DNA from: Enterobacter quasihormaechei
GTDB taxonomy: Bacteria; Pseudomonadota; Gammaproteobacteria; Enterobacterales; Enterobacteriaceae
DNA: 64,000 nucleotides
Direction of reading: 5' to 3'
Assembly (NCBI RefSeq): GCF_004331385.1
Contig: NZ_SJON01000002.1
Location: 434,001 to 498,000 of the forward strand
Shown: piece after piece, positions 10,283 to 23,524 of the stretch
Position numbering within the stretch: the stretch's first letter is position 1
How the letters are laid out: each line of letters starts with the position of its first letter
Made by a program: the position numbers and the translations under genes
The notes under the pieces: generated by a model
Told to the model about the DNA's origin: nothing
The model's database searches: none
The model's input: only the letters and a program-made list of their open reading frames with translations

Positions 10283-10909
10283 ATGGAAGTGTCAACCTCC
10301 CTTCGTCGCCTTTCTCTTCTGCTGGCTGCGACACTGACTTTCTCAGCCGCAGCGCAGGCAGAACAAGCGACGCCACAGCAGATTGAACAAACAGGAAAAG
10401 CCGCTGAAGCGTATTTCGCCGAACATCCTGAAAAAATGGGTGAAATTGTAGCCACCTATCTTGCTGAACATCCTGAATTTTTAGTTGCGGCAGGCGAAAG
10501 CCTTCACCAGCGTCAGGAGATAGCGCAGCAACAGGCCATGGTGCAAAATGCCATCCTCCATCGCGAGCAGCTGCTTGCTGGCGGCGATCCTGTTATCGGG
10601 CCCGCCAACGCAAAAGTCGCCGTGGTGTCTTTTGTGGATGAGCAATGCGTGAACTGCAACGTCACAGAAGCGCTTATCCATGCCAACCCGGATATTCGTT
10701 TTATCTTTAAAAAATTGCCTTCGGCCGGGTCGGCAAATAAAGCGTTACAGGACAATGTGAAGCTCGTGAAGCAGATCGGTTTTGCCAACGCGCCGGCGTT
10801 TGTGGTTTTACCCCAGGAAAAAGATCCGGTCATTCAGCGCATTAGCGTGATGTCAGGAAACGTCTCTACCGATGCATTAATCATGGCTATCCAGAAAGCC
10901 AAAGGATAG
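10283..10909 (+). CDS. bcfH: Periplasmic thioredoxin-fold thiol-disulfide protein (BcfH/ScsC-like, short form)
   Basis: A 208-residue protein with a signal peptide (1-28, ending AAQAEQ). A helical N-terminal segment (about 30-100, with TYLAEHPEFLVAAGESLHQR) resembles the trimerisation stalk of ScsC-type proteins. A thioredoxin-like domain follows, with active-site motif CVNC (VSFVDEQCVNCNVT, about residue 118) and a cis-proline loop NAPAFVVLP. It closes the fimbrial operon as BcfH does in Salmonella, where the homologue is described as a trimeric thiol oxidase/disulfide isomerase. Its likely targets are the disulfides of pilins, adhesin and chaperones. Only about 46 residues separate CVNC from the cis-proline, where the family normally has a helical insertion of around a hundred, so most of that subdomain seems missing. 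Activity is therefore uncertain. Confidence 0.75.
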   Translation: MEVSTSLRRLSLLLAATLTFSAAAQAEQATPQQIEQTGKAAEAYFAEHPEKMGEIVATYLAEHPEFLVAAGESLHQRQEIAQQQAMVQNAILHREQLLAGGDPVIGPANAKVAVVSFVDEQCVNCNVTEALIHANPDIRFIFKKLPSAGSANKALQDNVKLVKQIGFANAPAFVVLPQEKDPVIQRISVMSGNVSTDALIMAIQKAKG

Positions 10910-10914
10910 GCCAG

Positions 10915-10952
10915 GATGCCCGATGACGTGGATGAGTGCGTCATCGGGCATC
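10915..10952. terminator. Perfect hairpin between convergent bcfH and lsrG
   Basis: GATGCCCGATGACG and CGTCATCGGGCATC form a 14-bp perfect stem with a 10-base loop, exactly between the two convergent stop codons. There is no T tract on either side, but its position suggests a bidirectional transcription barrier. Confidence 0.6.
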
Positions 10953-10955
10953 GAA

Positions 10956-11249
10956 TTACTCCGGCAACAGCCCCACGAAACAGCGCTTTTTGCGCGGTTC
11001 CGACATCAGCTCTTCGAGCTTATCCACGCACGTCAGATAGTGCGGGGTTTGCTTGTGCGCCAGCACCGCCTCTTCGTCCTTATAGGCCTCGTAGATAAAG
11101 AACCGGGTTTTCACCCGCGGGTCCTGCAACACGTCAAAGCGCAGGTTGCCCGGCTCCCTGATGGCTCCCTCGTGGTTGGCGCGAAACACCTCCAGAAACT
11201 CGTCCACCCGCTCGGGCTTGATGTTGATCTCCACTAACGTCACGTTCAT
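10956..11249 (-). CDS. lsrG: AI-2 processing enzyme LsrG ((4S)-4-hydroxy-5-phosphonooxypentane-2,3-dione isomerase)
   Basis: A 97-residue ABM-fold protein, matching LsrG of E. coli and Salmonella in length and sequence ([20 protein letters not shown] start, [15 protein letters not shown] end). It isomerises phospho-AI-2 to 3-hydroxy-2,4-pentadione-5-phosphate for LsrF, removing the inducer of LsrR. It is the last gene of the lsrACDBFG operon and overlaps lsrF by 4 bases (ATGA), implying translational coupling. Confidence 0.92.
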   Translation of the reverse strand: MNVTLVEINIKPERVDEFLEVFRANHEGAIREPGNLRFDVLQDPRVKTRFFIYEAYKDEEAVLAHKQTPHYLTCVDKLEELMSEPRKKRCFVGLLPE

Positions 11250-12133
11250 TTTGCTTCTCCCTGTTTCTCTTCCTGCCAGAACTGGAACGCCTCCCGGGCG
11301 CTCACGTTCTCGTGAACCACTTTTTTCACCGCCTTCAGCATGGCGAGCGGCGCGCTGGACTGGAAGATGTTGCGCCCCATGTCCACGCCCGACGCGCCCT
11401 GGTCAATCGCCCGCCAGCACATCTCCAGCGCCTCGAGCTCCGGCAGCTTTTTGCCCCCGGCGATGACGATCGGCACCGGGCAGCTGGCGGTCACTTTTTC
11501 AAAGCCCTCGTCCACGTAGTAGGTTTTGACGAACTGCGCCCCCATTTCGGCGGCGATGCGGCTGGCGAGCGAGAAATAGCGCGCGTCGCGGGCCATCTCC
11601 TTGCCGACGCCCGTTACCGCCAGCGTCGGCATGCCGTAGCGCGCCCCTGCATCGACAAGCTTGATGATGTTGTTGATAGACTGATGCTCAAACTCGCTTC
11701 CGATGTACACCTGCGCCGCCACCGCACAGACGTTCAGGCGCAGGGCATCCTCCATCGCCACCGCCACGCACTCGTTCGACAGCTCGCCCAGAATCGAGTT
11801 ACCGCCGGAGGCGCGCAGCACCACCGGTTTGTTCGTCGCGGCGGGCACCTGGCTCCTGAGGATACCGCGCGTGCACATCAGCACGTCGGTTTCGCCAAAC
11901 AACGGCGCAATGGAGAGATCGATACGCTCGAGACCGGTAGTTGGCCCCTGAAAGTAGCCGTGGTCAAAGGCCAGCATTACCGTGCGGTTGCTCTGCGGGT
12001 TAAAGATGCGCGCCAGGCGGGACTGCATGCCCCAGTCCAGCGAGCCGCAGCCCTTCAGCGTGAACGGCACATTCTGCTGCGGCGTGCCGATACCAAAATC
12101 CTTGCCGTCTTTGATGTCGTCTAAATCAGCCAT
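11246..12133 (-). CDS. lsrF: 3-hydroxy-5-phosphonooxypentane-2,4-dione thiolase
   Basis: A 295-residue class-I-aldolase-fold enzyme that transfers an acetyl group from the LsrG product to CoA, completing phospho-AI-2 breakdown. The sequence is close to E. coli LsrF throughout, with the [15 protein letters not shown] opening and the Schiff-base lysine region [14 protein letters not shown]. It lies 11 bases after lsrB and overlaps lsrG. Confidence 0.93.
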   Translation of the reverse strand: MADLDDIKDGKDFGIGTPQQNVPFTLKGCGSLDWGMQSRLARIFNPQSNRTVMLAFDHGYFQGPTTGLERIDLSIAPLFGETDVLMCTRGILRSQVPAATNKPVVLRASGGNSILGELSNECVAVAMEDALRLNVCAVAAQVYIGSEFEHQSINNIIKLVDAGARYGMPTLAVTGVGKEMARDARYFSLASRIAAEMGAQFVKTYYVDEGFEKVTASCPVPIVIAGGKKLPELEALEMCWRAIDQGASGVDMGRNIFQSSAPLAMLKAVKKVVHENVSAREAFQFWQEEKQGEAK

Positions 12134-12144
12134 TTGCTCCCCCG

Positions 12145-13146
12145 TCAGAAATCGTATTTGCTGATGTTCTCTTTGGTGAACACCACGCGCTCCGGCAGCA
12201 GCACGATGCCGTTGCCCTTCGCCTCATACTGATAGCCCTGTACGCTGTTCGGCTCCACCTTCAGCGTCCCGATACCTTTTACGTCAACGCTGTCGCCAGG
12301 GTTAAGATCGCCCTTTTTCAGCAGGCGATCGGCGACATTGACCGCAATTTTGCCCTGTTGTACGACATCCCATAGGCCGAAGGCTTTCACCGTCCCGCGC
12401 TCAACGTATGGACGCATGACGTTCGGCGTGCTGAAGCCGACAATCGCCACCCCTTCCCGCTTCAGGTTCTCCGCCGCCTGCGCCGCCGCCGGCAGGGCGT
12501 TGGCGTCCGGGGCGATGATCGCGTCCAGATCCGGATACGCTTTTAAGATCCCCTCGGCGGTTTGCAGGGATTTGGTGGCGTCGTTATAGCCAAACTGGGT
12601 GGTCACGACCTGCCACTGCGGGTGATCTTTTTCGATTTTCGCCTTCGCCTCTTTCACCCACTGGTTCTGGTCGGTGACGGTGGGGCTGGAGTAGAAGAAC
12701 GCCACTTTGGCATTCGGTTTGGTGACCTGTTTGCCCGCCATCTCCACCAGCAGGCCGCCCAGCTGCTCCGGCGTCCCCTGGTTGATATAAATGCTGCGGC
12801 ACTCCGGTTTGGTGTCGGAATCCCAGGTCAGTACCTTTACGCCGCGCTGCATCGCGCGCTTCAGCGCCGGGCAGAGGCCGTCCGGCGACACGGCGGAGAC
12901 GATAATGGCGTTGTAGCCCTGGTTGACGAAGTTGTTGATGAGCTGCACCTGGCCGGAAACGCTCGGCTCGGTCGGGCCGTCGTAGGTCACGTCCACGCCA
13001 AGATCTTTCCCCGCCTCTTTCGCGCCGTTGCCGCCGCTGGTGAAGAAGCCCACGCCCACCAGCTTGGGGATAAAGGCAATACGGTCCGCCGCCTGCGCCG
13101 AAGCGAAGCTGAGGGCCATTGCCAGGACGAGCAGTTTTGTTTTCAT
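12145..13146 (-). CDS. lsrB: AI-2-binding periplasmic protein LsrB
   Basis: A 333-residue solute-binding protein with an 18-20 residue signal peptide (ending SAQA). It is the extracytoplasmic receptor of the Lsr ABC importer. The residues that contact AI-2 in Salmonella LsrB can be seen in context: the lysine in [11 protein letters not shown], the Asp in [11 protein letters not shown], Asp-Gln in TVTDQNQW and the proline/alanine of [10 protein letters not shown]. It should therefore bind AI-2 proper. It lies one base from lsrD. Confidence 0.94.
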   Translation of the reverse strand: MKTKLLVLAMALSFASAQAADRIAFIPKLVGVGFFTSGGNGAKEAGKDLGVDVTYDGPTEPSVSGQVQLINNFVNQGYNAIIVSAVSPDGLCPALKRAMQRGVKVLTWDSDTKPECRSIYINQGTPEQLGGLLVEMAGKQVTKPNAKVAFFYSSPTVTDQNQWVKEAKAKIEKDHPQWQVVTTQFGYNDATKSLQTAEGILKAYPDLDAIIAPDANALPAAAQAAENLKREGVAIVGFSTPNVMRPYVERGTVKAFGLWDVVQQGKIAVNVADRLLKKGDLNPGDSVDVKGIGTLKVEPNSVQGYQYEAKGNGIVLLPERVVFTKENISKYDF

Positions 13147-13147
13147 C

Positions 13148-14125
13148 TTACGCTCCGGATAGTTTTCTGAAGAGAGATCGCACCCATTCGCGGTGCAGAC
13201 TCAGCGAACGTCCCATCACCACCACAACCAGCAGCGCCCCCGACAGCGCGCTCGACACCTGGTTGGGGATGCCGACCATCTGTAAACCCTGCTGGAGATA
13301 CCCCACCAGCAGCGCCGCCAGCGCCGTACCCAGCACCGACCCTGAACCGCCGTAAATATTGGCCCCGCCGAGTACGGCGGCGGTGAGCGCGGGCATCAGC
13401 AAATCGCGCCCCAGATCCGAACGCGCAGAGCCGAAATAGGAGACCATCACCAGCGCGGCCACCGCCGACGCCACGCCCACCAGACCGTACAGCGCGTACG
13501 GCATGCCGTTCACCGACAGCGCCGCATAGCGCGCCGCGCGCGGGTTTTGCCCAATCAAAAACAGATGGCGGCCAAAGCGCCCGCGATGGGTAATCAGCCA
13601 GAAGAAGGCGGTAATTACCGCGAACAGCACCAGCGGGATCGGCAGCCCCAGCACCGTGAGGTTAGCGAACGCGGTAAAACCGTCCGGGAAGCCGCCGATG
13701 CCCTCGTAGCCCGTCGCCCCCGCCATGCCGGAGAGCAGCAGCGCGCCGCCGCCGTAGAGGTAGAGCGTGCCGAGGGTAATGACTAAAGGGCTGATGCCGG
13801 TGTAGTGGATCAGCGCCGCATTCACCAGCCCGCACAGCAGGCCAAGCAGCAGCGTCAGCGGAACGGCGACCGCCATGGGCCACCCCGCCTGCATCATCAC
13901 CCCCAGCGCGATGGCGCACAGACCGATGGTGGAGCCCAGCGAAATGTCGATCCCGCCGCTGATAATCACCAGCGTCAGCGGCAGCGCCACGATGCCGATG
14001 CAGATGAAATCACTGGTGCTGAACAGCAGCATGTTAACGTCGAGCATGCGCGGATTAATGGCGCCGAAGAGCAGGATCTCCAGCACCAGCAATATCAGCA
14101 GCGCGCTTTCCCAGTTGAGCCTCAT
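13148..14125 (-). CDS. lsrD: AI-2 ABC importer permease LsrD
   Basis: A 325-residue integral membrane protein with the permease layout of the ribose/AI-2 family. Repeated hydrophobic segments and the cytoplasmic coupling stretch ([23 protein letters not shown]) contact the ATPase LsrA. It is immediately adjacent to lsrC, whose stop codon directly precedes its ATG, as in other lsr operons. Confidence 0.92.
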   Translation of the reverse strand: MRLNWESALLILLVLEILLFGAINPRMLDVNMLLFSTSDFICIGIVALPLTLVIISGGIDISLGSTIGLCAIALGVMMQAGWPMAVAVPLTLLLGLLCGLVNAALIHYTGISPLVITLGTLYLYGGGALLLSGMAGATGYEGIGGFPDGFTAFANLTVLGLPIPLVLFAVITAFFWLITHRGRFGRHLFLIGQNPRAARYAALSVNGMPYALYGLVGVASAVAALVMVSYFGSARSDLGRDLLMPALTAAVLGGANIYGGSGSVLGTALAALLVGYLQQGLQMVGIPNQVSSALSGALLVVVVMGRSLSLHREWVRSLFRKLSGA

Positions 14126-15153
<1,028 letters not shown>

Positions 15154-15157
<4 letters not shown>

Positions 15158-16644
15158 GATTGACCTCCAAACGCCAGCGCCATCATCCGGTCGAGGCTGA
15201 CGGCGTGGCGCGGCAGCTCGCCGCTGAGTACGCCCTGATGCATCACCAGCACGCGGTCCGCGAGGCCGGGGAATTCATCGAGATCGCTTGAGATCATCAG
15301 CACCGCAACATTCTGTGCCGCCACGCTTTTAATGAGCTGGTAGATATCGGCGCGCGCCGACACGTCCACGCCGCGCGTCGGCTCATCGACGATCAGCAAC
15401 AAAGGATTGGCCTCCAGACAGCGCGCCAGCAGCACCTTCTGCTGGTTGCCGCCGGAGAGCGTGCGCACGGTTTGATCCGCATGATTGAGCTTGATCCCCA
15501 GCGCCCGGTGATAGCGCTCCACCACCGCAGACTCCCGCTTTCGCTGCTGCCAGAGCGACGGCTCGTTCAGCGCCACCGTGTTCCAGCGGACAGGCGCGTC
15601 GAGAAACAGGCCGGACACCTGCCTGTCTTCCGGCAGATAAACCAACCCTTTTTCGAGACGTGAACCCACCGGATCGGAGGTGATCTCCCGGCTCTCCAGC
15701 CACACCCGCCCGCCGCGTACGGGACGCAGGCCGTAGAGCGTTTCGGCAAACTCGGTGCGCCCGGAACCCACCAGTCCGGCAAGGCCGACGACCTCCCCGG
15801 CGTAAATCTCCAGGCTGAGATCGATAAAGCCCTCTCCGGTGAGATCTTCCACGCGCAGCACCGGAAAATCCTGCGGCTGGGTGCGGCGGTTGCCCGGCAG
15901 CGCCAGCCACAGCTTTTGCGCATCGCTTAAGCCTTTCTCGCGGCTGACCGGCGTCATGGCGGCGATCAGGGCGCTGTCGTCAAACTGGGCGGTTTCGCCG
16001 CTGAGCACTACCGCGCCGTCGCGCATCACCGAAACGTGGCTCGACAGCGTGCGGATTTCCGGCAGCTTATGCGAGATAAAGACAATCCCGACGCCGAACG
16101 CCTGTAAGGCGCGGATCTGGCGAAACAGCCGTTCGGTTTCGCCGGGCGTCAGCGAGGCCGTGGGCTCGTCGAGGATCAGAATTCTGGCGTTGCGCATCAG
16201 CCCGCGCAGGATCTCCACCATCTGCTGGTCCGCCACTTCCAGGGTGCTGGCCGTTGCATCAAGGTTAAGCTGACATTGCAGCTGCCGGAGTTTCTCCGCC
16301 AGGCGTTTTTCCCGATCGCGCTCTCGCGGCAGGCGGAACAGGATGTTTTCCCGCACGGTCAGGTTGGGGAAAAGCAGAGGCTCCTGCGGTACCAGATAAA
16401 TGCCTAACCGGTGCGCCTGCGCCGGGGTAAGCCGTGCAAACGACTCGCCCGCAACCGAAAGTTCACCGCTATCCGGCGTTTCCACCCCGGCGATGATCTT
16501 CATTAGCGTCGATTTTCCCGCGCCGTTACCGCCCATCAGCGCATGCACCTGCCCCGAAAGCAGCGTGAAATCAATGCCTTTTAAGACCGGCACGCCTGAG
16601 AACTGCTTGCTGATATTCCGCGCGTTGAGAAGTGGTGTCATCAT
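15154..16644 (-). CDS. lsrA: AI-2 ABC importer ATPase LsrA
   Basis: A 496-residue protein with two nucleotide-binding domains. The first has a perfect Walker A (GGNGAGKST) and Walker B ([10 protein letters not shown]). The second has a degenerate Walker A ([10 protein letters not shown]) but a good signature (LSGGNQQKV) and Walker B ([10 protein letters not shown]), the usual pattern of sugar-type importers. I place the start at ATG 16644, or the next codon ATG 16641, just downstream of GGAG; a longer frame from 16689 would run through the operator. It is the first gene of lsrACDBFG. Confidence 0.92.
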
Positions 16645-16656
16645 CGCTCCGCTATT

Positions 16657-16687
16657 GAACAAATGATTTTTAAATTTAATAATGTTC
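16657..16687. promoter_or_regulatory. Putative LsrR operator on the lsrA side
   Basis: A 31-bp interrupted inverted repeat beginning GAACAAATGAT and ending AATAATGTTC, just upstream of the lsrA Shine-Dalgarno. It aligns without gaps to the 31-bp element at 16822-16852 (shared GAACA-ATGAT outer part, AT-rich centre, GTTC end). It is AT-rich enough to include the -10 of the lsrA promoter. Confidence 0.7.
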
Positions 16688-16782
16688 AAAAGCGTAGACG
16701 GTGAACTATATTTACAACCGTGCAGGGATCACAGTTTTATCGATTGAGATTCAGATTAACCAGAAACGATCTAAAAGATCCG

Positions 16783-16804
16783 TTTTGCCGCGTGGCTCAC
16801 ATTT
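16783..16804. promoter_or_regulatory. Possible CRP site in the lsrR-lsrA region
   Basis: TTTTGCCGCGTGGCTCACATTT has a perfect right half (TCACATTT) but a weak left half. lsr operons are CRP-activated in E. coli. The centre lies about 45 bases before a plausible lsrR transcription start. This is a weak call. Confidence 0.35.
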
Positions 16805-16821
16805 TCACGCCGCGCCATTAC

Positions 16822-16852
16822 GAACATATGATCTAAATTTTTATAAGAGTTC
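16822..16852. promoter_or_regulatory. Putative LsrR operator on the lsrR side
   Basis: A 31-bp element beginning GAACATATGAT and ending ATAAGAGTTC, ending 4 bases before the lsrR start codon and containing its weak ribosome site (AAGAG). The TATGAT inside it could be the lsrR -10 (TTCACG 17 bases upstream). It is the mirror partner of 16657-16687, which fits negative autoregulation by LsrR. Confidence 0.7.
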
Positions 16853-16856
16853 AATT

Positions 16857-17828
16857 ATGAGCGATAAACGCACTGCGGAAGAAGGACGGTTTGCCGGGCT
16901 GGCGCTGGCGGAAGAGGAGCTGGTGGCGCGCGTCGCCTGGTGCTACTACCACGACGGGCTGACCCAGAATGATATCGGCGAACGGCTCGGTTTGCCGCGC
17001 CTGAAGATCTCCCGCCTGCTGGAGAAAGGCCGTCAGTCGGGGGTGATCCGCGTGCAGATCAACTCCCGCTACGAGGGCTGCCTGGCGCTGGAAACTGAGC
17101 TACAGCAGCGCTTTGGCCTGAAGCTGGTGCGCGTGATGCCCGCCCTCAATACCCCGCCGATGAACGTGCGGTTAGGCATTGGCGCGGCGCAGTCGCTGAT
17201 GGGCGTGCTGGCGCCCGGCCAGCTGTTAGCGGTGGGCTTCGGTGAAACCACCATGAGCAGTCTGCAACACTTAAGCGGCTTTATCAGCTCGCAGCAGATC
17301 CGCCTGGTGACGCTTTCCGGCGGCGTGGGGCCGTATATGACCGGTATCGGCCAGCTGGATGCGGCCTGTAGCGTCAGCATGATCCCCGCCCCGCTTCGCG
17401 TGTCATCCGCTGAAGTCGCCGGGATCTTAAAGCGCGAAACCAGCGTGCGGGACGTGATCCTCGCCGCGACCGCCGCTGACGTGGCGGTGGTCGGCATTGG
17501 TTCCGTGAACCAGCGCCGTGACGCGACGATACTGCGCTCCGGCTATATCAGCGAAGGTGAACAGCTGATGTACGCCCGTAAAGGGGCGGTGGGCGATATC
17601 CTCGGCTATTTCCTTAACGCCGAAGGGGAATGCGTCGAGGAGCTGGAGATCCACAAAGAATTACTGGGCGTCACGCTCGATGAACTGGCGCAGCTGCCCA
17701 CCATCGTCGGCGTGGCCGGAGGGGAAGAGAAAGCCGATGCGATTTACGCCGCACTGAAAGGTCGCCGTATTAATGGCCTGGTGACGGAAGAGACGACAGC
17801 CCGCGCGGTGCTGGCTCTGGCCGAATAA
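16857..17828 (+). CDS. lsrR: lsr operon repressor LsrR
   Basis: A 323-residue SorC/DeoR-type regulator. The N-terminal helix-turn-helix is visible at [22 protein letters not shown] (about 36-57), followed by the sugar-phosphate-binding domain ([36 protein letters not shown]). LsrR represses the lsr genes until it binds phospho-AI-2. ATG 16857 gives the family length and follows the operator directly; an upstream in-frame start at 16701 would run across the regulatory region and is rejected. It is transcribed divergently from lsrA and with lsrK. Confidence 0.93.
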   Translation: MSDKRTAEEGRFAGLALAEEELVARVAWCYYHDGLTQNDIGERLGLPRLKISRLLEKGRQSGVIRVQINSRYEGCLALETELQQRFGLKLVRVMPALNTPPMNVRLGIGAAQSLMGVLAPGQLLAVGFGETTMSSLQHLSGFISSQQIRLVTLSGGVGPYMTGIGQLDAACSVSMIPAPLRVSSAEVAGILKRETSVRDVILAATAADVAVVGIGSVNQRRDATILRSGYISEGEQLMYARKGAVGDILGYFLNAEGECVEELEIHKELLGVTLDELAQLPTIVGVAGGEEKADAIYAALKGRRINGLVTEETTARAVLALAE

Positions 17829-17860
17829 GAGTCGCCCTGCGCTAACAGCGAGGCAAGCTC

Positions 17861-19441
17861 ATGAGTTACCTTTTAGCGTTAGATGCAGGGACAGGCAGCG
17901 TTCGCGCCGTGATTTTCGATTTACAGGGCAACCAGATTGCCGTCGGCCAGGCCGAGTGGAAGCACCTGAGCGTGGAGAACGTGCCGGGATCGATGGAATT
18001 CGACCTCGACACCAACTGGCAGCTGGCCTGCCGGTGCATTCATCAGGCGCTGGAGCGCGCGCGCCTGAGCGCGGCGGATATTCAGTCTGTCGCCTGCTGT
18101 TCGATGCGCGAAGGGATCGTGCTGTACGATCGCAGCGGCGAGGCCATCTGGGCCTGCGCCAACGTTGACGCCCGCGCCAGCCGCGAGGTGGCTGAACTCA
18201 AAGAGATCCACGACTACCGTTTTGAATCCGAAGTGTATGACGTTTCCGGGCAGACGCTTGCCCTTAGCGCCATGCCGCGCCTGCTCTGGCTGGCGCATCA
18301 TCGCCCTGATATTTATCGTAAGGCCGCCACTATCACCATGATCAGCGACTGGCTGGCGGCAAAGCTTTCTGGCGAGCTGGCGGTGGACCCGTCCAATGCG
18401 GGTACCACCGGCATGCTGGATCTCTTTTCACGCGACTGGCGTCCGGCGCTGCTCGACATGGCCGGGCTGCGCGCCGATATTCTCTCGCCGGTGAAAGAGA
18501 CCGGCACCGTGCTGGGCGCTATCACCAAAGAAGCCGCGCAGCAGAGCGGCCTGCGTGAAGGCACCCCGGTCGTGATGGGCGGTGGCGACGTGCAGCTGGG
18601 CTGCCTGGGGCTGGGCGTGGTCCGCGCCGGACAAACGGCGGTGCTGGGCGGCACCTTCTGGCAGCAGGTGGTTAACCTGCCGCAGGTGCGCACCGACCCT
18701 GAGATGAACATCCGCGTGAACCCGCACGTCATTCCCGGCATGGCGCAGGCGGAGTCGATCAGCTTCTTTACCGGGCTGACCATGCGCTGGTTCCGCGACG
18801 CCTTCTGCGCCGAAGAGAAGCTGATTGCCGAGCGGATGGGGATGGACACCTATTCCCTGCTGGAAGAGATGGCGGGCCGCGTGCCCGCTGGCTCCCACGG
18901 CGTAATGCCAATCTTCTCCGACGCGATGCATTTTAAGCAGTGGTACCACGCCGCGCCGTCGTTTATTAACCTCTCCATCGACCCGGAAAAGTGCAACAAA
19001 GCGACGCTGTTCCGCGCCCTGGAGGAGAACGCGGCGATCGTCTCGGCCTGTAACCTGACGCAGATTTCGCGCTTCTCCGGCGTGACGTTTGATAGCCTGG
19101 TGTTTGCGGGCGGCGGCGCGAAGGGCGCCCTGTGGAGCCAGATTTTAAGCGACGTCACCGGCCTGCCGGTGCGCGTGCCGGAAGTCAAAGAGGCAACGGC
19201 GCTCGGCTGCGCCATTGCCGCCGGAACGGGCGCGGGGCTGTTTTCGGATATGGCCTCGACGGGCGAGCGGCTGGTGAAGTGGAGCCGCGAGTTTACGCCA
19301 AACCCGCAGCACCGGGAGCTGTACGACGGCTTGATGCAGAAGTGGCAGGCGGTGTACGCCGACCAGCTCGGCCTGGTGGACAGCGGGCTGACGACGTCGA
19401 TGTGGCAGGCGCCGGGGTTAGCGCGGGCAGCGATGCCGTAA
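17861..19441 (+). CDS. lsrK: Autoinducer-2 kinase
   Basis: A 526-residue FGGY-family kinase (E. coli LsrK has 530 residues). It has the N-terminal phosphate motif [16 protein letters not shown] and the C-terminal adenosine motif [15 protein letters not shown]. LsrK phosphorylates imported AI-2 in the cytoplasm, trapping it and creating the LsrR inducer. It lies 32 bases after lsrR with GCGAGGC upstream, and the two form the lsrRK operon. Confidence 0.94.
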   Translation: MSYLLALDAGTGSVRAVIFDLQGNQIAVGQAEWKHLSVENVPGSMEFDLDTNWQLACRCIHQALERARLSAADIQSVACCSMREGIVLYDRSGEAIWACANVDARASREVAELKEIHDYRFESEVYDVSGQTLALSAMPRLLWLAHHRPDIYRKAATITMISDWLAAKLSGELAVDPSNAGTTGMLDLFSRDWRPALLDMAGLRADILSPVKETGTVLGAITKEAAQQSGLREGTPVVMGGGDVQLGCLGLGVVRAGQTAVLGGTFWQQVVNLPQVRTDPEMNIRVNPHVIPGMAQAESISFFTGLTMRWFRDAFCAEEKLIAERMGMDTYSLLEEMAGRVPAGSHGVMPIFSDAMHFKQWYHAAPSFINLSIDPEKCNKATLFRALEENAAIVSACNLTQISRFSGVTFDSLVFAGGGAKGALWSQILSDVTGLPVRVPEVKEATALGCAIAAGTGAGLFSDMASTGERLVKWSREFTPNPQHRELYDGLMQKWQAVYADQLGLVDSGLTTSMWQAPGLARAAMP

Positions 19442-19447
19442 ATAACG

Positions 19448-19517
19448 CCGGATGGCGCTGCGCTTATCCGTCCTGGGGTTTTGTAGCCCCGGTTAGCGTA
19501 GCGCCACCGGGGAAGTT
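19448..19517. repeat. REP/BIME-type palindromic element
   Basis: Contains CGGATGGCGCTGCGCTTATCCG and, in the opposite sense, GGTTAGCGTAGCGCCACCGG, the paired palindromic units that recur after many genes in this window. It lies between lsrK and fadH and can form a long hairpin at the lsrRK mRNA end. Confidence 0.75.
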
Positions 19518-19584
19518 CTTTGAGATCTATCACAATCATTCGATCCCGCTTTTACCTTTCTGCTGCCGCTGGCTAAATTAGTAA

Positions 19585-21648
<2,064 letters not shown>

Positions 21649-21654
21649 TTTCTT

Positions 21655-21726
21655 GCCCGGTGGCGCTGCGCTTACCGGGCCTACAAAACCGTAGGCCTGT
21701 GCAAGCGCAGCGCCGCCAGGCAAAAC
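21655..21726. repeat. REP/BIME-type palindromic pair
   Basis: CCCGGTGGCGCTGCGCTTACCGGGCC followed by GTAGGCC and TGCAAGCGCAGCGCCGCCAGGC: two oppositely oriented palindromic units between the convergent fadH and rlmG genes. Confidence 0.8.
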
Positions 21727-21730
21727 CATC

Positions 21731-22867
21731 TTACCGACGACGCCCCAGCTTCACCGCTTTCAGCACCACAAACTTGTTATTCGTCGCAATGGTGACGCAG
21801 TTACCGAAGATCTTTTTCAGCTTGTGGAAGTAGTCCAGGTGGCGGTTCGCCACGATGTACAGCTCGCCGTTGATTTTCAGGCAGCGGCGCGCGTGGTGGA
21901 ACATCTCCCACGCGACGTTATCCGTCAGGGCGTGCTTCTGGTGGAACGGCGGGTTGCAGAACACGGCGTTAAAGCGGAAAGGCTCTACGCCGGAGAGCGC
22001 GTTGTTAATCATAAACTCGCAGCGATCCAGCGCGTCCGGCATGTTGGTTTCCACGTTCAGACGGCTGGAGGCCACCGCCATCGGCGACTCGTCGCTGAAC
22101 ACCACGCTGGCTTCTGGGTTCTTCGCCAGCAGCGTCAGGCCAATCACCCCGTTGCCGCAGCCCAGATCGACAATTTCCCCTTCCAGATTTTCCGGCAGAT
22201 GTTCCATAAAGAAACGCGCTCCGATGTCCAGACCGGTGCGTGAGAAAACGTTCGCATGGTTGTGGATGGTCCAGTCGGTGCCTTCCAGCGTCCAGCTCAG
22301 GGTCTCCGGCGCGTCGGCCAGTTCCGGCGCGCTAAAGGTACAGTTGATCAGGCGCGCTTTTTTCCAGGCCAGCGTGGTGGTGGTCGGGCCGAGCACTTTC
22401 TCGAACAGCTCCAGCGTCGAGGTGTGAATATCGCGCGCCTTCGCACCCGCGATAATACGCGTTTCTGGCGTCACGACCTTACGCAGCGCCCGCAGCTGCT
22501 GTTCCAGCAGCGCCATGGTTTTGGGCACTTTGATCAGCACCACGCCCGGCGCCTGCGGGTAGTCCGCGGTGCTGTCGAGGAACTTCACGCTGGATTCGTC
22601 GATGTCGTTGTGACGCAGGTTTTCACGCGTCGCCAGCTCGCTCAGGTAAGAATCGCCGATGCTGTAAGGTGCGTGTTCCGCCAGCGCGCAGCCCAGCGCG
22701 CCAAACGCGTCATTCAGGATCAGAACCGGGCCGCGGATTTCAGGCTCATCCAACTGTTGCAGCAGATATTCATCCGCCGCTTCCCACGCCTGAAGCGGGT
22801 TTACGTCGTCCGTTTCCGGGAAACGTTTAAGGTTGAGTGAACGGAAACCGTTGTCTAAGTGGCTCAT
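21731..22867 (-). CDS. rlmG: 23S rRNA (guanine-1835-N2)-methyltransferase
   Basis: A 378-residue enzyme that methylates G1835 of 23S rRNA using S-adenosylmethionine. It has a degenerate N-terminal methyltransferase-like domain and a catalytic C-terminal one, with the SAM site [12 protein letters not shown] (about 235-246) and the substrate-base motif [10 protein letters not shown]. It matches E. coli RlmG in length. It is transcribed divergently from ygjP with about 80 bases between. Confidence 0.94.
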   Translation of the reverse strand: MSHLDNGFRSLNLKRFPETDDVNPLQAWEAADEYLLQQLDEPEIRGPVLILNDAFGALGCALAEHAPYSIGDSYLSELATRENLRHNDIDESSVKFLDSTADYPQAPGVVLIKVPKTMALLEQQLRALRKVVTPETRIIAGAKARDIHTSTLELFEKVLGPTTTTLAWKKARLINCTFSAPELADAPETLSWTLEGTDWTIHNHANVFSRTGLDIGARFFMEHLPENLEGEIVDLGCGNGVIGLTLLAKNPEASVVFSDESPMAVASSRLNVETNMPDALDRCEFMINNALSGVEPFRFNAVFCNPPFHQKHALTDNVAWEMFHHARRCLKINGELYIVANRHLDYFHKLKKIFGNCVTIATNNKFVVLKAVKLGRRR

Positions 22868-22950
22868 CGGCCCTCCTGAATGGTAAAATTTGGCGTATCC
22901 CTGAAAAGGGTGCGTGAGTATACCCGTTTTATTGTCGATTTGGGGCGTTG

Positions 22951-23454
22951 ATGAACCAACTTACTTATCTCCAGGGCTACCCGGAGCATTTACTTTCCCA
23001 GGTTCGCAGCCTGATTGCCGAGCAGAAGCTCGGCGCGGTGCTGGAAAAACGCTATCCCGGCACCCACGATTTCGCGACCGATAAGGCGCTCTGGCAGTAT
23101 ACGCAGGATCTGAAAAACCGTTATCTCAGAAGCGCCCCGCCGATCAACAAGGTGATGTACGACAACAAGATCCACGTGCTGAAAAATGCGCTCGGCCTGC
23201 ACACCGCCATCTCCCGCGTGCAGGGCGGCAAGCTAAAGGCTAAGGCGGAGATCCGCGTGGCGACCGTTTTCCGTAACGCGCCGGAAGCCTTTCTGCGGAT
23301 GATCGTGGTGCACGAGCTGGCGCACCTGAAAGAGAAAGAGCACGACAAAGCCTTCTATTCCCTGTGCTGCCATATGGAGCCGCAATACCACCAGCTGGAG
23401 TTTGATACCCGGCTGTGGCTGACGCATTTATCGTTAAAGAGTAATGCGCAGTAG
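22951..23454 (+). CDS. ygjP: YgjP family zinc-metallopeptidase-like protein
   Basis: A 167-residue cytoplasmic protein of the SprT/WLM-related DUF45 group. It carries the zinc motif [16 protein letters not shown] (about 117-132), where HExxH plus a following His are the expected ligands. Its substrate is unknown; E. coli YgjP has the same length. I use ATG 22951 rather than the TTG three bases earlier. Confidence 0.9.
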   Translation: MNQLTYLQGYPEHLLSQVRSLIAEQKLGAVLEKRYPGTHDFATDKALWQYTQDLKNRYLRSAPPINKVMYDNKIHVLKNALGLHTAISRVQGGKLKAKAEIRVATVFRNAPEAFLRMIVVHELAHLKEKEHDKAFYSLCCHMEPQYHQLEFDTRLWLTHLSLKSNAQ

Positions 23455-23524
23455 CGCACGCGAAATGTCATGATGACGTGCTACAGTGGTTTTAAGTTCC
23501 CTGCTACGGAGTACGTAAACGTTT

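Noticed and set aside
11312..12124. 270-codon frame antisense to lsrF
   Set aside because: The opposite strand encodes an almost unchanged LsrF, and the antisense product has no coherent features.
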